This document shows, piece after piece, positions 9,917 through 23,310 of a stretch of DNA of 64,000 bases. The stretch is from Larimichthys crocea (lineage: Eukaryota; Chordata; Actinopteri; Sciaenidae). Position numbers and translations under genes: made by a program. The notes beneath the pieces are model-generated. The model saw only the letters and a program-made list of their open reading frames with translations, was not told where the DNA came from and made no database searches. Where the stretch lies: NCBI RefSeq assembly GCF_000972845.2, contig NC_040021.1, forward strand, positions 9,529,291 to 9,593,290. The letters are read 5' to 3'. Every line of letters starts with the position of its first letter. Within the stretch, counting starts at the first letter, position 1.

Positions 9917-12900
9917 GTAAGGAGACGCTCGTTTTGTGAAGAAGTGTGAAGAAGTTAAGTTTGGAGACAAAGTCAACTTTTTTTGTTTGTTTGTTTGTTT
10001 GGTCCTTTTTAATATTCACCAAGTTTTAAAGAGTCCTATGGTGTGAAATCTACGAAGTCACAAAAGCAGAAGGGAATTCCAGCAACAAAGACCGGTTGAT
10101 CATGTCATGCTGGTTGTCTTTTTTTTTTTTTTTCCACTTTATGATTAGGACAGCTCATAATTGTCAGAGGAATGTAGGTCACGTTGTTATTACCGACTGA
10201 GCGCCCCCTTCCCCTCCCCTCCCATCTCCTCCTCCTCCTCCTCTACCAAACCTCACCATAATAATATTTTTCTCATGGGAGTGAAACTGTGTTTACAGGT
10301 TAATAAGTGACTTCCCCGGCCTTTCTCTTTTCAGTTCATGCTGTTCATAATGCACTGTCACTGTGATATTCTTCAAACCGTCTCATGTGATTACAGTAAA
10401 CTTCAGTAACTTTAGCACACACACACACACACACACACACACTAACCTGTGCATTCCAACAGCTTGTGTAAGCGAGCAAGCAAAGCCGAGAGAAATCAGA
10501 GCAGTGTAAATAAAAGTTTCTCACATGCAGGCAGCCCTGCTTCCAACTCCGGGCACATGAAATATCTCACTGTAAGCAGTGAGTCTGAGGGTGACTGACA
10601 TGCTTGATAGGACAGGTGACAAAGATGACCTCACTTTTAAATCGGCAGCTGACTGGACTGGGCTGACAGACACGAGCTCAGCTCCAGCTGAATGAGGGGT
10701 GTGTTGGGTTGGTTGGGTGAGGGGTGTCTGTGATGTCTCATTGAATCCCTTCAACGTTTCACGTCGGATCTGAAGTATGTTCATCAGTGAAAAGACATCT
10801 GACTTTAGGGTTTGTGGATATGAAACTGCATGGTCACATTTTATGTTTGACGTAATGAGATCACATGACTTTTTTTTTTTCTTCATCTTTCTTCTCTCTG
10901 CGGCCTTAGTTTGGGCCAGTTATTTAGTTATGCAGCTCTAAATGACATTATTTCAACTTGACAGGTTACAAAGCTGTATTGCCTGCATGGGAGGAGTAGT
11001 TAATCATGAAGAAAAGAGCTTGTCTAAAGGATTTTTTTCTGTGTTTAAATGACGTGTAACACTGTTCGGGAACACGAGAGAATATAGGGCTGGAGCTGAC
11101 TGTTGTGCAGATGGGTAAACAAAGTTTTTCCAGAATATTCATGGTGCTTGAAAATCACCATGTGCAAGTGATTTAGCACTGCACCACAGAGAGCAGAGAT
11201 TGTTTCTAGTACATGCTGTTCAGACACTCTCGGCCAGAAGTCGTAGTTAGTGTTTTATTGCCCGAACAGTCCATGAGATTACGCTTCTACCTTGAAAGTC
11301 ACCTGCTGTAGGTCAGGTCCAATGTATGCATACAGTTCACAAGTATACAAGATCTGACTTATTGTCACCGGATATTTTCACATTTCTGTCTTAAAAACAG
11401 AATCGCTGTGCCTCCTAGATATGTTCTATTCATGTGTTGAACGGCGTCATGGCTGTGCAGGTCCATCCTCTCCCTCAATCAAACAGTCCTCATATGCTGA
11501 GACAGATCAGGACAGATGGTTAGAAGACTGCTGTTTTTATATTTTTTCCATTGCTTACAGCAGTGACAGAAAGGGAGCGGACAGGCGGGTGTGTGTGTAC
11601 GTGGAGGGCATGGGGTTGGGGGTATGTCTGAGACTGATTGGCAGCGTGGTCTATGTTCCCCCCTCTGTCACTTGGGCCCTGGCAGCAGGAGCTCAGTGTG
11701 CAGGGGCATCTGTGACTGAGTGCCAGGGAAGGCCGTCTGCCTGTCACAGCCAGACTGCACTCGATCACAGGATCTGTGAGGGTAAATAAAACACTGACAC
11801 ATACACACACACACACACACACACATGCACACCCTGAGATAGACTGACAGCATTCATAGAGACATGGATACACACTTTCACATATTGGGTGAAATAGAAC
11901 TATTTCAGTGCGCACACACACTGACCAGAAAGAAAGTTTGAGGTTAGATGACACAGATACTAAACCTCATTATTCACACCTACACCAAGTCCTGGCCTGA
12001 GGACACTCCGAGGATAAAATAAGTAACCAAACGTGGGTGTGAAAGAGTGAAAGCTTGAGGTATATTTGCCAAGTCATTAAGACCAGCCATTAAGCCATTT
12101 AATCGTGCAGAAAAGAAGGAGGAATTATCTTGGCAACACTGAGAGCAACTTCAGAGTTGCGTTGTCTTTTTCCAACCTTAATAATAATTACAGTCTGGGA
12201 GGAATGATAGTAATCAGAGGCTTGTACAAGATGGGGGCACCATGGAAGTCAGTGTGAAGCATGCGGCTTGCCCACCCCCTTTTCACCCAGAATTGCTACT
12301 CTCTCCTGGATTTATCTAAGCCACTGGACAGGATGATTACCACTATGGCATGTAGTACAGAAAAACCTGCACCATGTAGGACCGAACATTCCTGTAGGAG
12401 CAGGAGGGCACACATTAACAGGATATATGGAGTGGTTTCCATCACAGAACTAACCTGCAGTGCTGTCAGGAAAACCTTTCCTTTACATCGACCCCTGACT
12501 CTAACCTGACGAACTCCCTTTCCCCAAGTGGTCGCAAGATAAATATGAAGGGTCACAAGATAATCAAAGGGATGAGAAGAGGGGGAAAAAAATGTCTTAC
12601 ACAAAGTTGTATTTATTTCTTCTGCCCTTTGTCTAACATTTGTTTGTACAGGATACTTTTACCCCTTTAGGCTTCTGAAAATCCTTCAAATGAAGCAACG
12701 TTGGAAATGACTGCACTCCTGAAATGACCAGTTCTTTTCGGTTTTAGTTAATCTGATCAGTTCATAGTTTGGTCTATTAATATTGAGCAAAAGTAAAAAA
12801 AAAAAAATTCCACTCACACCTTCCCAGCACCAAAGGTGACCTCATCAAATTGCATGTTTGCCTCACTAACACTCCAAAAACTAATGATGCTCAATTTATT

Positions 12901-15900
12901 GTCACATAGGAGAAAGAAGATGCCATATGCTCACAAATGAGGAAAGTAAACTAGGTAATGTTTGCATGAAAAATTACATAAAAGATTGATTAATTGTCTG
13001 ACTTATTGCAAATTAATTTCCTGTCGATCATTAAATAGACAAATCATCTAATTGTTTCAATTGGGGTTGGCAACCACGGATCAAAACCTAATCACAGCCA
13101 ATCAATTTATCTCCATTTGGTAATTAGAACTGTGCAAACTAAAGGTGATGCTGAGACCTTTTCAAGCACACAGTGTGACGAGCAAACGGTACACCCATTG
13201 AAAGAGGAAAGGTTAATGTTTGCAAAGAGCACAGAGTGAACCACAAATAACAAAACACAGTATAGAGATGGGTGACAACTCAAAGGAAAGCCAAGATATT
13301 CAAGGAAAAGCCAACATAAGTGATAGCAGCATTCTTCTGAAAGATATTCCCTCATTTCACTCCAATGTGTTGAGATCTGGTGACTCCAAAGGTTATAGCG
13401 TATACATGAGTTTCATACTTGTTCCATTATGTTTCTCCACTCATTTATTGGGGTTTTCCTTTAATTTGACAACGATGTAAATGGAGAAGCTCCTCAGTAG
13501 TTTCGTTCCTGCTACGTCTTCCTTTATATTCACTGCTTTTCAAGTAACAGTCTTTACACTACAGTTTCTTGCTGACTTCACTCGACTCTGACAGCATCTC
13601 TTCAATATCACAAAATCTTTTTATGTTTATCATTTCTACACTCTCATTTTGGCACTTTTTTTTATATCCTTGCTAACCCTGCTACAGTTATATTATCTAT
13701 ATATATTGTGATTGAGAGCTAGGAACTTCCCCCTTCCTGTTTTGGATTGTTGCAGTTTCCTAAGAATAGTTAAAATTGGTCACATGTACTCTACAACAAA
13801 TAATAGAGATTAAAACTAAATTCTTATAACCTTGTGCCAAAGCTTTATGCTGATCAGGCCCCACTAACTCTCCAGTTAAAGGTGAAGGGGAAATAAGGGT
13901 AATACCGCTAACGGTTGGGGATTTTCCCTCAGTTCAGATTCTGTTCAGTGCTAAAGGCCGTAGTAAGCTGTAGTAAGTCACTTCTCACATGCTGCTTGGT
14001 GGAATTTAAATGTGCCAGTCATGTGTTTGTTCAGAGTCTCTCTTTTTTTTTAAAGCTTGTGCACAAGACTACCTTAATGGCTGGATCCCATGTTGCCTTT
14101 TGTTTTTTTTAGTTGTTTGGGGGAGGACGTGTGGGGAAGTTTCACAGCCAGTTGCCTCCTAACAATAGATGGAGACTGCTGCTGTTGCTACTGCCATGTC
14201 TGGCTTGGACAGTTTCTATGGTAACCCACCCACAGGATAGCAATATGTACGACCGTAGAGGAAACTGGGGTTGCTAGGGCTATGGATAATGATGAGACTT
14301 TTTTTTCTTATTTCTATTTCTCCCACACAACAAACAGAGATGATACAGTGGCTGGAACTAAACACTTTCTTTTTCATCAAGTAGTTTTGTAACTGCAGAT
14401 TACGGAAGATTTCACGTGTTCATTTCCAGAATTGTACTTGAGGGTCAGTGATGCATCAGTACTCACGAGCGTGGTAGACCGAACTGAAATGTCCTTGTTT
14501 AAAGCCTTTTGGTATTTCACAATAGTTTGCAGTGTTTCTTTACACGCAGATTTAGAAGTACTTCTCTTTAGTTCGCAGGCATGTTGAGCGTTTGACGCAG
14601 CAGCACACGTCTTTGTTCTCTCTCTGCAGTCTCATGCTCCTCTGTGGCATTCAGTGTGTAAATACTCCATTGTTCATACAGCTCATTCCACCCCTGTGTT
14701 ATCTGCTGATTGGGTAGGCAGCGCATGACCTTCATTAATGTTTAAGTATAATTTTACTTATCCTTTTATTTAGAAACAGACATGCATTTCTTTTGTAGGA
14801 TCAAGAAACAGAATATACCAGAAAAAGTACAAATGCCATTTAATTGATATTTACTGATTAATTTACATCTGTTGACCCAGAACTTTGATAGAGTCCCTGA
14901 TTTCTGACCTCTACTGAGTTCTTCAAATGTTTACAAAAGAGACTCTCCAATTCAAGTGCTGTGAAGACAAGACATGCTGTAAAAGAACAAGATCTACAGA
15001 GTAGATGGAGTTGGACTAGACTTATTAATTGCATGCATTACATATATTAATTACTCCCATTGAGTAATAATTCGTAAAACTGCAGTGCCAAGCTGTTTTA
15101 GGAAATTATTTAGCCTCTTTTAAAAAAAAAAAAACTGTACTCTGTTTTTACACATAATTTCTGTCTTTAGTTTTTGTGGGCTCACAAATTTAGACTATCC
15201 ACCAGTCTTATCCACCATCAGCATAATGCACACTGAGGTCATTCAATGAAGTGAAGCAGTAGTAGTACTCTTCATGTTGTTCTTCAGCAACAGGACTGGG
15301 TTTATTAAATGCAGTAGAATGATTATCAGGACTTACTTATGACACTTGAAAGGTCATGCATCATGGGATTTGCAGTCATTTAATGTTAGTGACTTCCACA
15401 TGCAACTACAGTACTTCATCAATACCCCCCAAAACTCATTACAGCCTATAATACTCAGATGTGTATGTGTGCAATGGAAATCAGTGATATTGACTGAGAT
15501 AATCCTCCCCGTATGAGTCTTCTACATCCAGTCCTTTCCCAGGAGGGGTGAGGCAACCTGACACAGGCTGTGCGTAGACATCGACCCAGCAGGACTGGAC
15601 GTGTCAGAAAATCAAGTGAACTGTTAAATGTAGATAATGACTGAATGCCTGGTCAGTGTTTATGAACAGTATGTTCATGTCCAACAGTTCCTAGAATAAA
15701 TGATGATGCTTCTTTGGAGTGTGCTGGGCAACCTTGCAGTTCAGCACTATATGCAAACCAGTTCCTAGTCGAAGAGGCATAATATACCATCGCTGCTCCA
15801 TGTTATCACTTTAGCACAATTATTTTTGGGGTGTTATTAAGGTCAGTAAATAATAAAGGGTCTGTTCATTAGTGACAAGATTAGGTTTATTCGATTTAGC

Positions 15901-16772
15901 TGAATAAATATATGGCATACTGTGGGGTTTTTGTAGCTCTTTGACAAATTTCTGCTGCTACAGCTAAAAATATTTGCCTCTGTCGTTAATGGTACTGGGC
16001 AGTCTCTCCATTCTGAATAAACATTATGGTGGGCTCATTCAGACCCTGCAGTAGAATACATATGAAAAATGTGATATCTTTCTATATCCTGCCTTTAACT
16101 CCACTCTGCCGGATGTATGAGTTCTGCAAGGCCTGGAAATGACAGCCTTATTTCAGTCTATCAGCTCTTTATCCCACTGTGTCGTGTCTCTGGTGAATTC
16201 ACCTGGGGTTATATCCGCTAAAATTAGACTCTCAATTATGAGCAATTACCGTCAGGCCTGTGGGCCCCACAGTGTATTCACTCTCTCGCTCACACCCGCA
16301 CTGCGCCACGCCACTCCAGTTCCTTGCATGGTTGGGCGAGTACCTTTTAGTAAAGTGAAAGTATGCCGGGAGAAGCTGTGCTCACACTTCCTCAATCCTT
16401 TTCTTGGTTCATTTGTTTTGTAACTTGAGCTCGTGTTGACAGTTAACATGTCTGATACGGTACAAGTACAATTACACTTGCCCTGTAGGCTTTCTTAAAC
16501 TGGAGCGGTGTAACAAAAATGTGCTAAATCCGTCAAATGCCACCTTTTTTAAGTCAGGAGAAGCAGGATATCATTGCTGCTACTGAATCTAAAAAAGGAA
16601 GTTAAATGAGCAGGTGCATGAAAGGCACAATATGGTTAGCACTAGAAAGAAACCGAATACGTTTGCACATGCATACACCTCAGTAGTTTAACTGACTTGC
16701 CCTGTTAAGGATGGTGAGTCACTGTATAACTGATATTGGTATAAACAAGCTCAAAAACAGGAACCATATGTG

Positions 16773-16803
<31 letters not shown>

Positions 16804-19800
16804 CTGTGTGTTTTAATGTGAAGAAAAAACACTGCTGCTGTCTAAGGAGAGTAAAAACCAACCATAATCTTCCATCTGACTTGATGTGAACTGCTTTTGT
16901 CGCATCTGTTGTTCCGTCTGAACATCTAGTAGATGTTTGTTTTTTTTTAACCATAAATTCTTTTGATTTTCATCTTGCATTTACAATCAGGTCTATCTAA
17001 ATCAAAGATTATGATCACATTTACAGCATGTTTATGCTTGTACTTGTTCCTGTACCTGCAGGCAGCATCGACACACCTGGCTAAGCTTGGAGTAAGAGTG
17101 AGCATCAGAGCCCAGTCACAGGGCTTATTTTTTAGTTACCAACTAAAGTGCTTTGGATGCATTTTTAAGTGGCCATAGTTGTGTTCAAATCCCAAATTAA
17201 TTAATCCCACTAACAAGTGTTTTCTCTGTAGCCAAAGCCTGAAATGGCTTATTCCACAGTGCCATAGACCAGCTGTTTCAGGAGATTATTGAGTCTTCAT
17301 TGAAACTGAAAGTATATTTATCTTCATAAACACAAGCTGGGGAAGTTTGCGACGTGGATTACCACATTGTTAGTTTTGTTTTTCTCATGGGACTTCTTGA
17401 CAATAAGGAGGATACAGAAAATCACGGTGGCGCCCAATCGCTTCATGTAATTATATTTGTAGATAAACTGATCTGAGGCAGAAATCAAGGCATCTTTTGA
17501 TCAGATAGGTATTCTTTGAAGTGCGATGTCGGCCAAGTGTTACTAGTTAAACGGCTCATCATAGATTCACTTCCCCCCAATATGTTATTGTTCTGTGCCG
17601 TATGGTTCTGTGCCGTTATGCTAATGTGGGCTGACTTGAAGGTGTATTTCCTCTTTTAGGGTTTCATTTAAAATGTGCAGTAATGTATGAACATTTTAAT
17701 TTGTTATGACTATTATTAAACCTTAGATCTATCTGTCATTTTTCATGATGTGGTGGCATCTAAAAAAACAACAACAAAAAAACAACAATAATATCTTCAC
17801 TTGCTGATTAACCTTTTAATGAATTGATATGATATATCAGTAGATTATATGAGAAGTATCAAACAACCCCTAGTCCAGTCCATTTGTGTGTTAGAATCCT
17901 ACTCGGATTAGTGACACCCAATATCCTGCTGGTAATTCTCCTGCTTTGCCTTTGTGAAATATCACCCCAAATTTTCTCAGACTGACTCCAGAGAATGGGC
18001 TTATATTATGGCACATTACTCTGTGAAGGAAAGGTAGGTTAAATCAGAACCACCTCTGTCTGCATCATTCTTTCTCCTTCAGCTCCGCCACATTTTTTAT
18101 TTAAATTTTCCACAAATCCCAAAACCCTATTATTCCTCTAGCTGCTTCTTAAAAATGCAAATATTCCTCAATTCTTTTTCCTATCCCCCAGGTCAGGAAC
18201 GATTTGGGAACATGACGCGAGTGTACTACAAAGAGGCCGTGGGGGCATTCGTGGTGTTCGACGTGACGAGGGGATCCACGTTTGAGGCAGTATCTAAATG
18301 GAAGCATGACTTGGACAGCAAGGTGAAGCTGGCTAATGGCAACCCAATCCCCTCAGTGCTGCTCGCCAATAAATGCGACCAGAAGAAAGAGAGCTCCAAC
18401 AACACAGCCCTAATGGACAATTTCTGCAAAGAGACTGGCTTTCTGGGCTGGTTTGAAACCTCAGCTAAGGTGAGAGATCAATACATCAGACCGAGAAGCT
18501 TTTAGTGGAACATATATAAACTAGATCCATGTGCTTTTATATACATTTCTAACTGTCTTCTTTTTTTAAATATTCTTTTCCTGATGTTTATGTTTTTGTT
18601 ACTTTTAAACCCGGGTTGAGCAGAATGAAATTTCCAAATTAAAAGCTCATATTAATAGATATTTTGCATCATGCGAATACATACTTCTTTTAAAGCTCCT
18701 TGAGTCATGGTCCAAACATGACTGGTAATAGCTTCTAATCTTATTTTACATATGAATGTGACTTGTATTTGTGGCAAATCAGATGTGATAAGGGCTTCTG
18801 AATCAGTCATAATAAGAGGAGCAACTAGACTTTTATTGTGAAGACATTTTCGTGTTTTACTGAAAGGCTTCTTCACTTCTCATGGCAGACAGGAAGTCCG
18901 CCATCAGATCTTATCCAGCGGGGAAGCTAAGTCTGTTCAAAGTGGTGTAAATGCACTGGTTACACTGTGGCGATTGTGAAATAGTCGTTTGCTAATTAAT
19001 TTTGTTAATCTCTTGCCTACTTACTCAACAGTTGTTCACATTAACACGTTTGATGCAAAATCCCCAAAACAGAGACTAGAATAAGGCTCCAATATTTCTT
19101 CAATATCTGAAACTTTGACAAAATAAACAGTTGGGAAATTTGTGAAAACTTTTTTTTTTCATCCTGCTGTCTTTTGTTTTGTCTTTGTCTTTTGTCATTC
19201 ATGCACAACCTCCATAGAAATGTATCTCTCCAACCAGTGAAAAGAGTTGTTGGACAGCTAGTGTGATAAGGTATCACATGACAATGATTGATGTTTCATC
19301 CCAGAGCTGTGAGGGTTAGAGTGGGAAGGGCTCTAAAAGATAATGTTGTGTAGTGTTTCTCCTCAACTTTGATTAGTGTTACTGAGTTTGTGTGTGTTTT
19401 TTCCTCTGTATATGTGTGCGCTTTATTTCATGAATAGAATTTGGTGAAGTGAAATTCTTTTGGCTGCCTCTCACTTCAGCAAAAAATTCTTATAAGAGAC
19501 AAGTTCATTCATGTAAAGGCTAAAAACAAATCTGATTGTTGGTCTGCAGTGATAGAGGAAGTACTCCGGTACAAATCTGCCATACAGAAAGTATTTTAAA
19601 TGAACTGTATTTAATGTTTCAGAATTATCCATTAAATAATGTCAGACTAATCAGCAGGTAACAGTGTGAGAGCATGAGGCTGACACAAACAAAAGGCTGC
19701 AGTTGTCTGCATGTGCCAGCTCATGGGATTACTCCCTTTTGATAGATGCAGGTGTGTCTGAGTGCTTGAATCACAGCCAGTCAAATGTTCTTCTTCTTAA

Positions 19801-20892
19801 CAATGAGCCACCTACTGTGCTCCCCTCACCTCCCCCCTTTTCCCCTGTTACATTTGCGTCTGTTTCAAACGCCCTTCTAAGAAAAGGTCAACAAGCCAGA
19901 AGACTCTCACAGACACATTTGTAATGTTCTTTTGTTAAAGACATCTTGATACCTCCTTTGTTGAGGACTTTTTGTGTTTTGGCAGCCAGAATAAACATTA
20001 CAAACGCATCCCAAGCAACCTTAGGTCCTGCAGCTGTGTCACATGCTGCGTCATGTGAAGTGTGTGTGTGTGGCTATTTCGTGGAATGACACGTTGGTGT
20101 TTTATGTGCCTGTCATGTGCTGGTATTTCCCTACTATATGTATAATTGGGATTCTGTCAATGACTTACTTTCTCTTTCTCTTTCTAAAACTGTAAACCCA
20201 AAAAGGTGTCACAGGAGAATAGGACATAACCATTGTAAGATATGTGTTGTTAGGTTTGGGGCTGGTCCTAATCAACCTTTGCTATGATGTAGTCAATGAC
20301 TAATAATAGATTTTCTTTTCTGATTTAATACTTGACTTTTGTTACCTGAATATATTTCAACTAAACATCGGTTTGATGCCCAGCCCTCTTACTAAACATC
20401 TTTTGTTACTGTAAAGCATGGAGAAATCACATTAATATTCATCACCTCTTCAAACCACTGTTTGAGGAACAAAAGCAAATGCCTATTGTTTTACCTCGTC
20501 TCTTATGGCCTCGGATTGGCTCTCTGGAAACCGTGTCTGTTTCCCAGCTTTTGCTTTAAAAGCCTGGTTCATTTAAAGACTTCCAAATTTTTAAAAGGGG
20601 CACAAAGGCCTGTGATTCCTGCTATAAGATGTAGTTTGCTACAGCAAGGAAAACAACTACACTGTCACTAAGGTGTAAATCTGCATTTTTTTCAAAAGCA
20701 ATACCTTATCACCCCTCTGACGTACTGTCTTTATTTTCCTAGGACAACATCAACGTGGACGAGGCAGCACGTTTCCTGGTAGAAAATATCCTGGCTAACG
20801 ACAAAGGTTTGCCATACGAGGAGAGCAACGGAGACCGGATCAAACTAGACAAGGAGACTGTGGCTGCTGAGAGCAAGTCAGGCTGCTGCTAA
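9703..20892 (+). CDS. rab32: rab32, Rab-family small GTPase
   Basis: Complete Rab32 GTPase, 213 residues from exons 9703-9916, 18192-18469 and 20743-20892 (phases 1 and 0 agree). Rab32 directs cargo to lysosome-related organelles such as melanosomes, recruits the effector VARP, and has been linked to mitochondria as an A-kinase anchor. Seen: P-loop GELGVGKT at residues 20-27; switch I T45 within [10 protein letters not shown] (family-specific IGVDFALKV); DIAGQ at 69-73; NKCD at 131-134; ETSAK at 160-164; C-terminal CC (212-213), the double geranylgeranylation site. [24 protein letters not shown] and the ending ESKSGCC match RAB32 rather than RAB38 or RAB29. The start has a strong Kozak context (A at -3, G at +4). 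The N-terminus is shorter than the mammalian 225-residue protein and lacks its Ala/Pro-rich leader. Whether this is rab32a or rab32b is unresolved; synteny favours the grm1/adgb-linked copy. Confidence 0.96.
10416..10442. repeat. (CA)n microsatellite
   Basis: About 13 CA units in rab32 intron 1. Confidence 0.95.
11803..11824. repeat. (AC)11 microsatellite
   Basis: Dinucleotide run in rab32 intron 1. Confidence 0.95.
12521..12620. mobile_element. hAT-type MITE remnant, copy 1
   Basis: CCCCAAGTGGTCGCAAGATAA followed by GGTCACAAGATAATCAAAGG resembles the 'GGGTCGCAAGATAA' core of non-autonomous hAT elements common in teleosts (family memory). It shares CAAG..GT.GCAAGATAA and a following GGTCA..AT.AT.AA block with the copy at 42462-42724. 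No intact terminal repeats are visible. Confidence 0.45.
16776..16803. repeat. (GT)14 microsatellite
   Basis: Dinucleotide run in rab32 intron 1. Confidence 0.95.
18192..18469 (+). CDS. rab32: rab32 exon 2
   Basis: Acceptor cccccag|gtcagg and donor gctaag|gtgaga. It restores [16 protein letters not shown], encodes switch II, the guanine-specificity motif NKCD and ends exactly at ETSAK; phase 1 in, phase 0 out. Confidence 0.95.
18470..20742 (+). other. rab32: rab32 intron 2
   Basis: 2.27 kb phase-0 intron, AT-rich, acceptor ttttcctag. Nothing further recognised. Confidence 0.85.
20743..20892 (+). CDS. rab32: rab32 exon 3 and stop
   Basis: Acceptor ttcctag|gacaac. It encodes [17 protein letters not shown] and the hypervariable tail to SGCC, stop TAA at 20890-20892. 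The tail carries the prenylated double cysteine. Confidence 0.95.
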   Translation, partial: DNINVDEAARFLVENILANDKGLPYEESNGDRIKLDKETVAAESKSGCC

Positions 20893-21962
20893 CACTCAGT
20901 CCATTCACATTAGCCATTCGCCTCCCTTTGGCAGGGTCCAACCTGTTCACGCAGCCTGTGGCTTTCAGCCCTCTACTCTCAGAGGAATATGAATATTTTG
21001 GGTCTTCCAAGCTCTAGGATCGTCTCCCTGCACTGATGTTCTTTCGACCTGCACATCCAAGTTTCTCATTGTAGCTTTCCCTAAGGCCAGAATAGAAGCC
21101 CAATTTTATCTCGATGTTGTCAGTGTTCCTACCAGGCAGGCTGTCATCTTTCTTTCTGACACCTCTAAAGCACAGGATCTGTATTATTGTGTTTGTCTCA
21201 CTGCATATTACCCTGACTGTGTATGAAGGCCTACCAGACCTCAACCTTGGTGCTCCCCCTGTTGCCCTGGACTAAACACAAACTCGAGCTGTACCCTCTC
21301 AATTTCTGTCACTTTGGTCTGTTCTCTCTCAATATCCTTGTTATTCAATATTTAACTGTGAAACAAGACACTTTATTGTTCCGTGTTTCTAACGTATTAG
21401 CCGTTCACATAGATGATTCCCCTTCAACGTTATTTTTACAGCACGCTCAGTTCGTGTTTCCAGCTCGTCTTTTGACTACTGTGTAAAAAGTAAGCAAATG
21501 TCAAAGTGTTATCATATTACATATTTCTGTCATGAAGTGTTGTCTTTATGCCATATTTTTTCGGAAATGATGTGCCATAATACAGTTTTGTTATCTTAAA
21601 TAGAGGGATACTTTTTGTTGTTCACTCAAACGTTATAAGGACACAGATGTATACAATACAGCATTCCAGAGAAAAAACTCTAAGGGTACTATATAAGATA
21701 CAGAATTTTTTTTGATTATCTCTCCACTGGTATGAAAATGTAGATCTGATTTACAGTATGTATTTTTTATAATGTGTTGGGTTGTTCATTATACAACTGG
21801 TGAGCTATCATAAAAACTGAATCTGACAGAAGACTATACTCTCTTGTACATAGGGATGGTAATTTGTTAAAATGTTCACTTGTAATATGGAGGATTTTTT
21901 AACATGCAGTTTACATGTGGAAAAAAAACAACTTAAAATTTATAAGACCAAAATAGAATAAA
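20893..21962 (+). other. rab32: rab32 3' UTR
   Basis: Roughly 1.07 kb of AT-rich non-coding sequence between the stop codon and the first good AATAAA signal. Short frames inside it carry no signature. Confidence 0.6.
21957..21962 (+). terminator. Poly(A) signal AATAAA for rab32
   Basis: AATAAA within AATAGAATAAACATTTTAAC, followed by T-rich sequence about 1.07 kb past the rab32 stop. Confidence 0.55.
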
Positions 21963-23139
21963 CATTTTAACAGTTTTCTGATGTCTACTAGTGATTAGAC
22001 TATTTGATCAAATGTATTTATCTGTCTTATTGATTAAATGTGCTGATGTAATTTATTTATATATGTAAAAACATGCTACAAATGCATTTGTAATTGCATC
22101 ATATACTTAAAGCACAGTATTTTGACTTTGTGTTTGGATTTTATGGTTCATTTTCTCAAGCAAACAAGCAAAATAAGATGATAAAAAAATTTTTTTCACT
22201 TGCACATCGACCTGTTGGATCATGTCTGCTGAGCTGGGATTATTCTCACACTTCCTCCTACCATACTGATAATAAAAGCGGGCAATTGCAGGTTCTTGGT
22301 ATTGCCTTGCAACAGCAGAACTACAGTGATAAATTCTGCACTCGAAGAAAGAGAGCGTCATCACCAGTATATCGTCGAAAGCAAGCCTAAATATTAGTCA
22401 GCCAAATTAAAAGGTAACAATTTAAACTCTTTCACAACCTCAGTAGTCTAGATTCTACATAGTCTAGGTGCTGAGTCATCATTGGTGAAGTTGTTTCTGT
22501 TTTGAAACAAAAGCTAATTTAATGCCTGCAAAAAACATTTACCTGTAGTTTTAAGTTTCTAAGAAACTCGTAGCACAAAGACTATGGATAAAGTTGTATG
22601 TGTGAACAGTATGAACTGTGTGAGTGTGAGAGAGAGGATCATGTGACTCTACTCAAACAGTGTGTGACAGTCATCAGACTCTGCTCACAACACTACAGCT
22701 CGTGCTCTTCCACACACCTAATTGTTACCAGAGCAGGAATGTAATGGAGGCGTGTCAACTCGTGTTGTGTGCAAGCTACAGCAACTCTCATTCATTGCCA
22801 ATGCTGCAAGCCATTAAAGCATTTCAGAGTCTTGACATCATACTGATGTACTGCTTAGATCTCTTAGTGTGAATCTTGTTGTTTGTGTTTAAGTAAGTGG
22901 TAGGTAATACTATGCAATCTAATACCATGGCCTTTAGGAAAATGCAGTCTTTGTGGTGCTATTACTGTTACACATGTATCAAGATTAAAGACATTGATTC
23001 AACTCTGCAGCACAAGTTGAGGCTATATTTTTCCATTAAACATGTTTTTTTTCTTTTTTTTTTAAAATATTATATATCAGCTTATGTATGAGATAATATA
23101 TGAGGCTTAATGTAAAAGAAAATCTGTCCTTCCCTCACT
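21963..23139 (+). other. Intergenic, rab32 to adgb
   Basis: About 1.2 kb of AT-rich sequence with no gene I can support. The small frames on both strands have no signature. Confidence 0.7.
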
Positions 23140-23310
23140 ATGGCAACAAGTGACGCAACCGCTCCCAGACCCCGCCCACGTTAAAGGGCCGTTGCTTAGC
23201 AACGCGTAAACTTTTCAAGAGCACAGAGAGAGACATAACCAAACAAACCCACCTCCGACAAGCTACTTGACTTGTGACTTAGCTTCCAGATTTATCACGC
23301 CACAAGTGCC
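23140..23310 (+). promoter_or_regulatory. adgb proximal promoter with RFX X-box and forkhead site
   Basis: A compact set of elements in an otherwise AT-rich setting: an X-box half-site ATGGCAAC (23140-23147), a GC box within ACCCCGCCCAC (23169-23179), a full X-box GTTGCTTAGCAAC (23191-23203; perfect GTTGCT/AGCAAC inverted repeat with one-base spacer) and a forkhead core GTAAAC (23206-23211). The full X-box ends 108 bp before the ATG. RFX and FOXJ1 jointly drive motile-cilium genes, and ADGB is reported to respond to FOXJ1. Transcription start not resolved. Confidence 0.7.

Larger units (their letters stand above)
9917..18191 (+). other. rab32: rab32 intron 1 (8.3 kb)
   Basis: Largest intron of the window. 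It contains CA/GT microsatellites (10416-10442, 11803-11824, 16776-16803), a hAT-type MITE remnant (about 12521-12620) and AT-rich sequence otherwise. Minus-strand ORFs such as 11520-11954 run through CA repeats and are not genes. I see no coding exon inside it. Confidence 0.85.

Noticed and set aside
10383..10868. TCATGTGA-type sites in rab32 intron 1 as MITF sites
   Set aside because: The same octamer or its complement recurs around 19.3, 20.05, 22.6, 36.86 and 37.24 kb, so it is not informative here.
11520..11954. 144-codon minus-strand frame
   Set aside because: Runs through an AC microsatellite (Cys-Val repeats) in rab32 intron 1.
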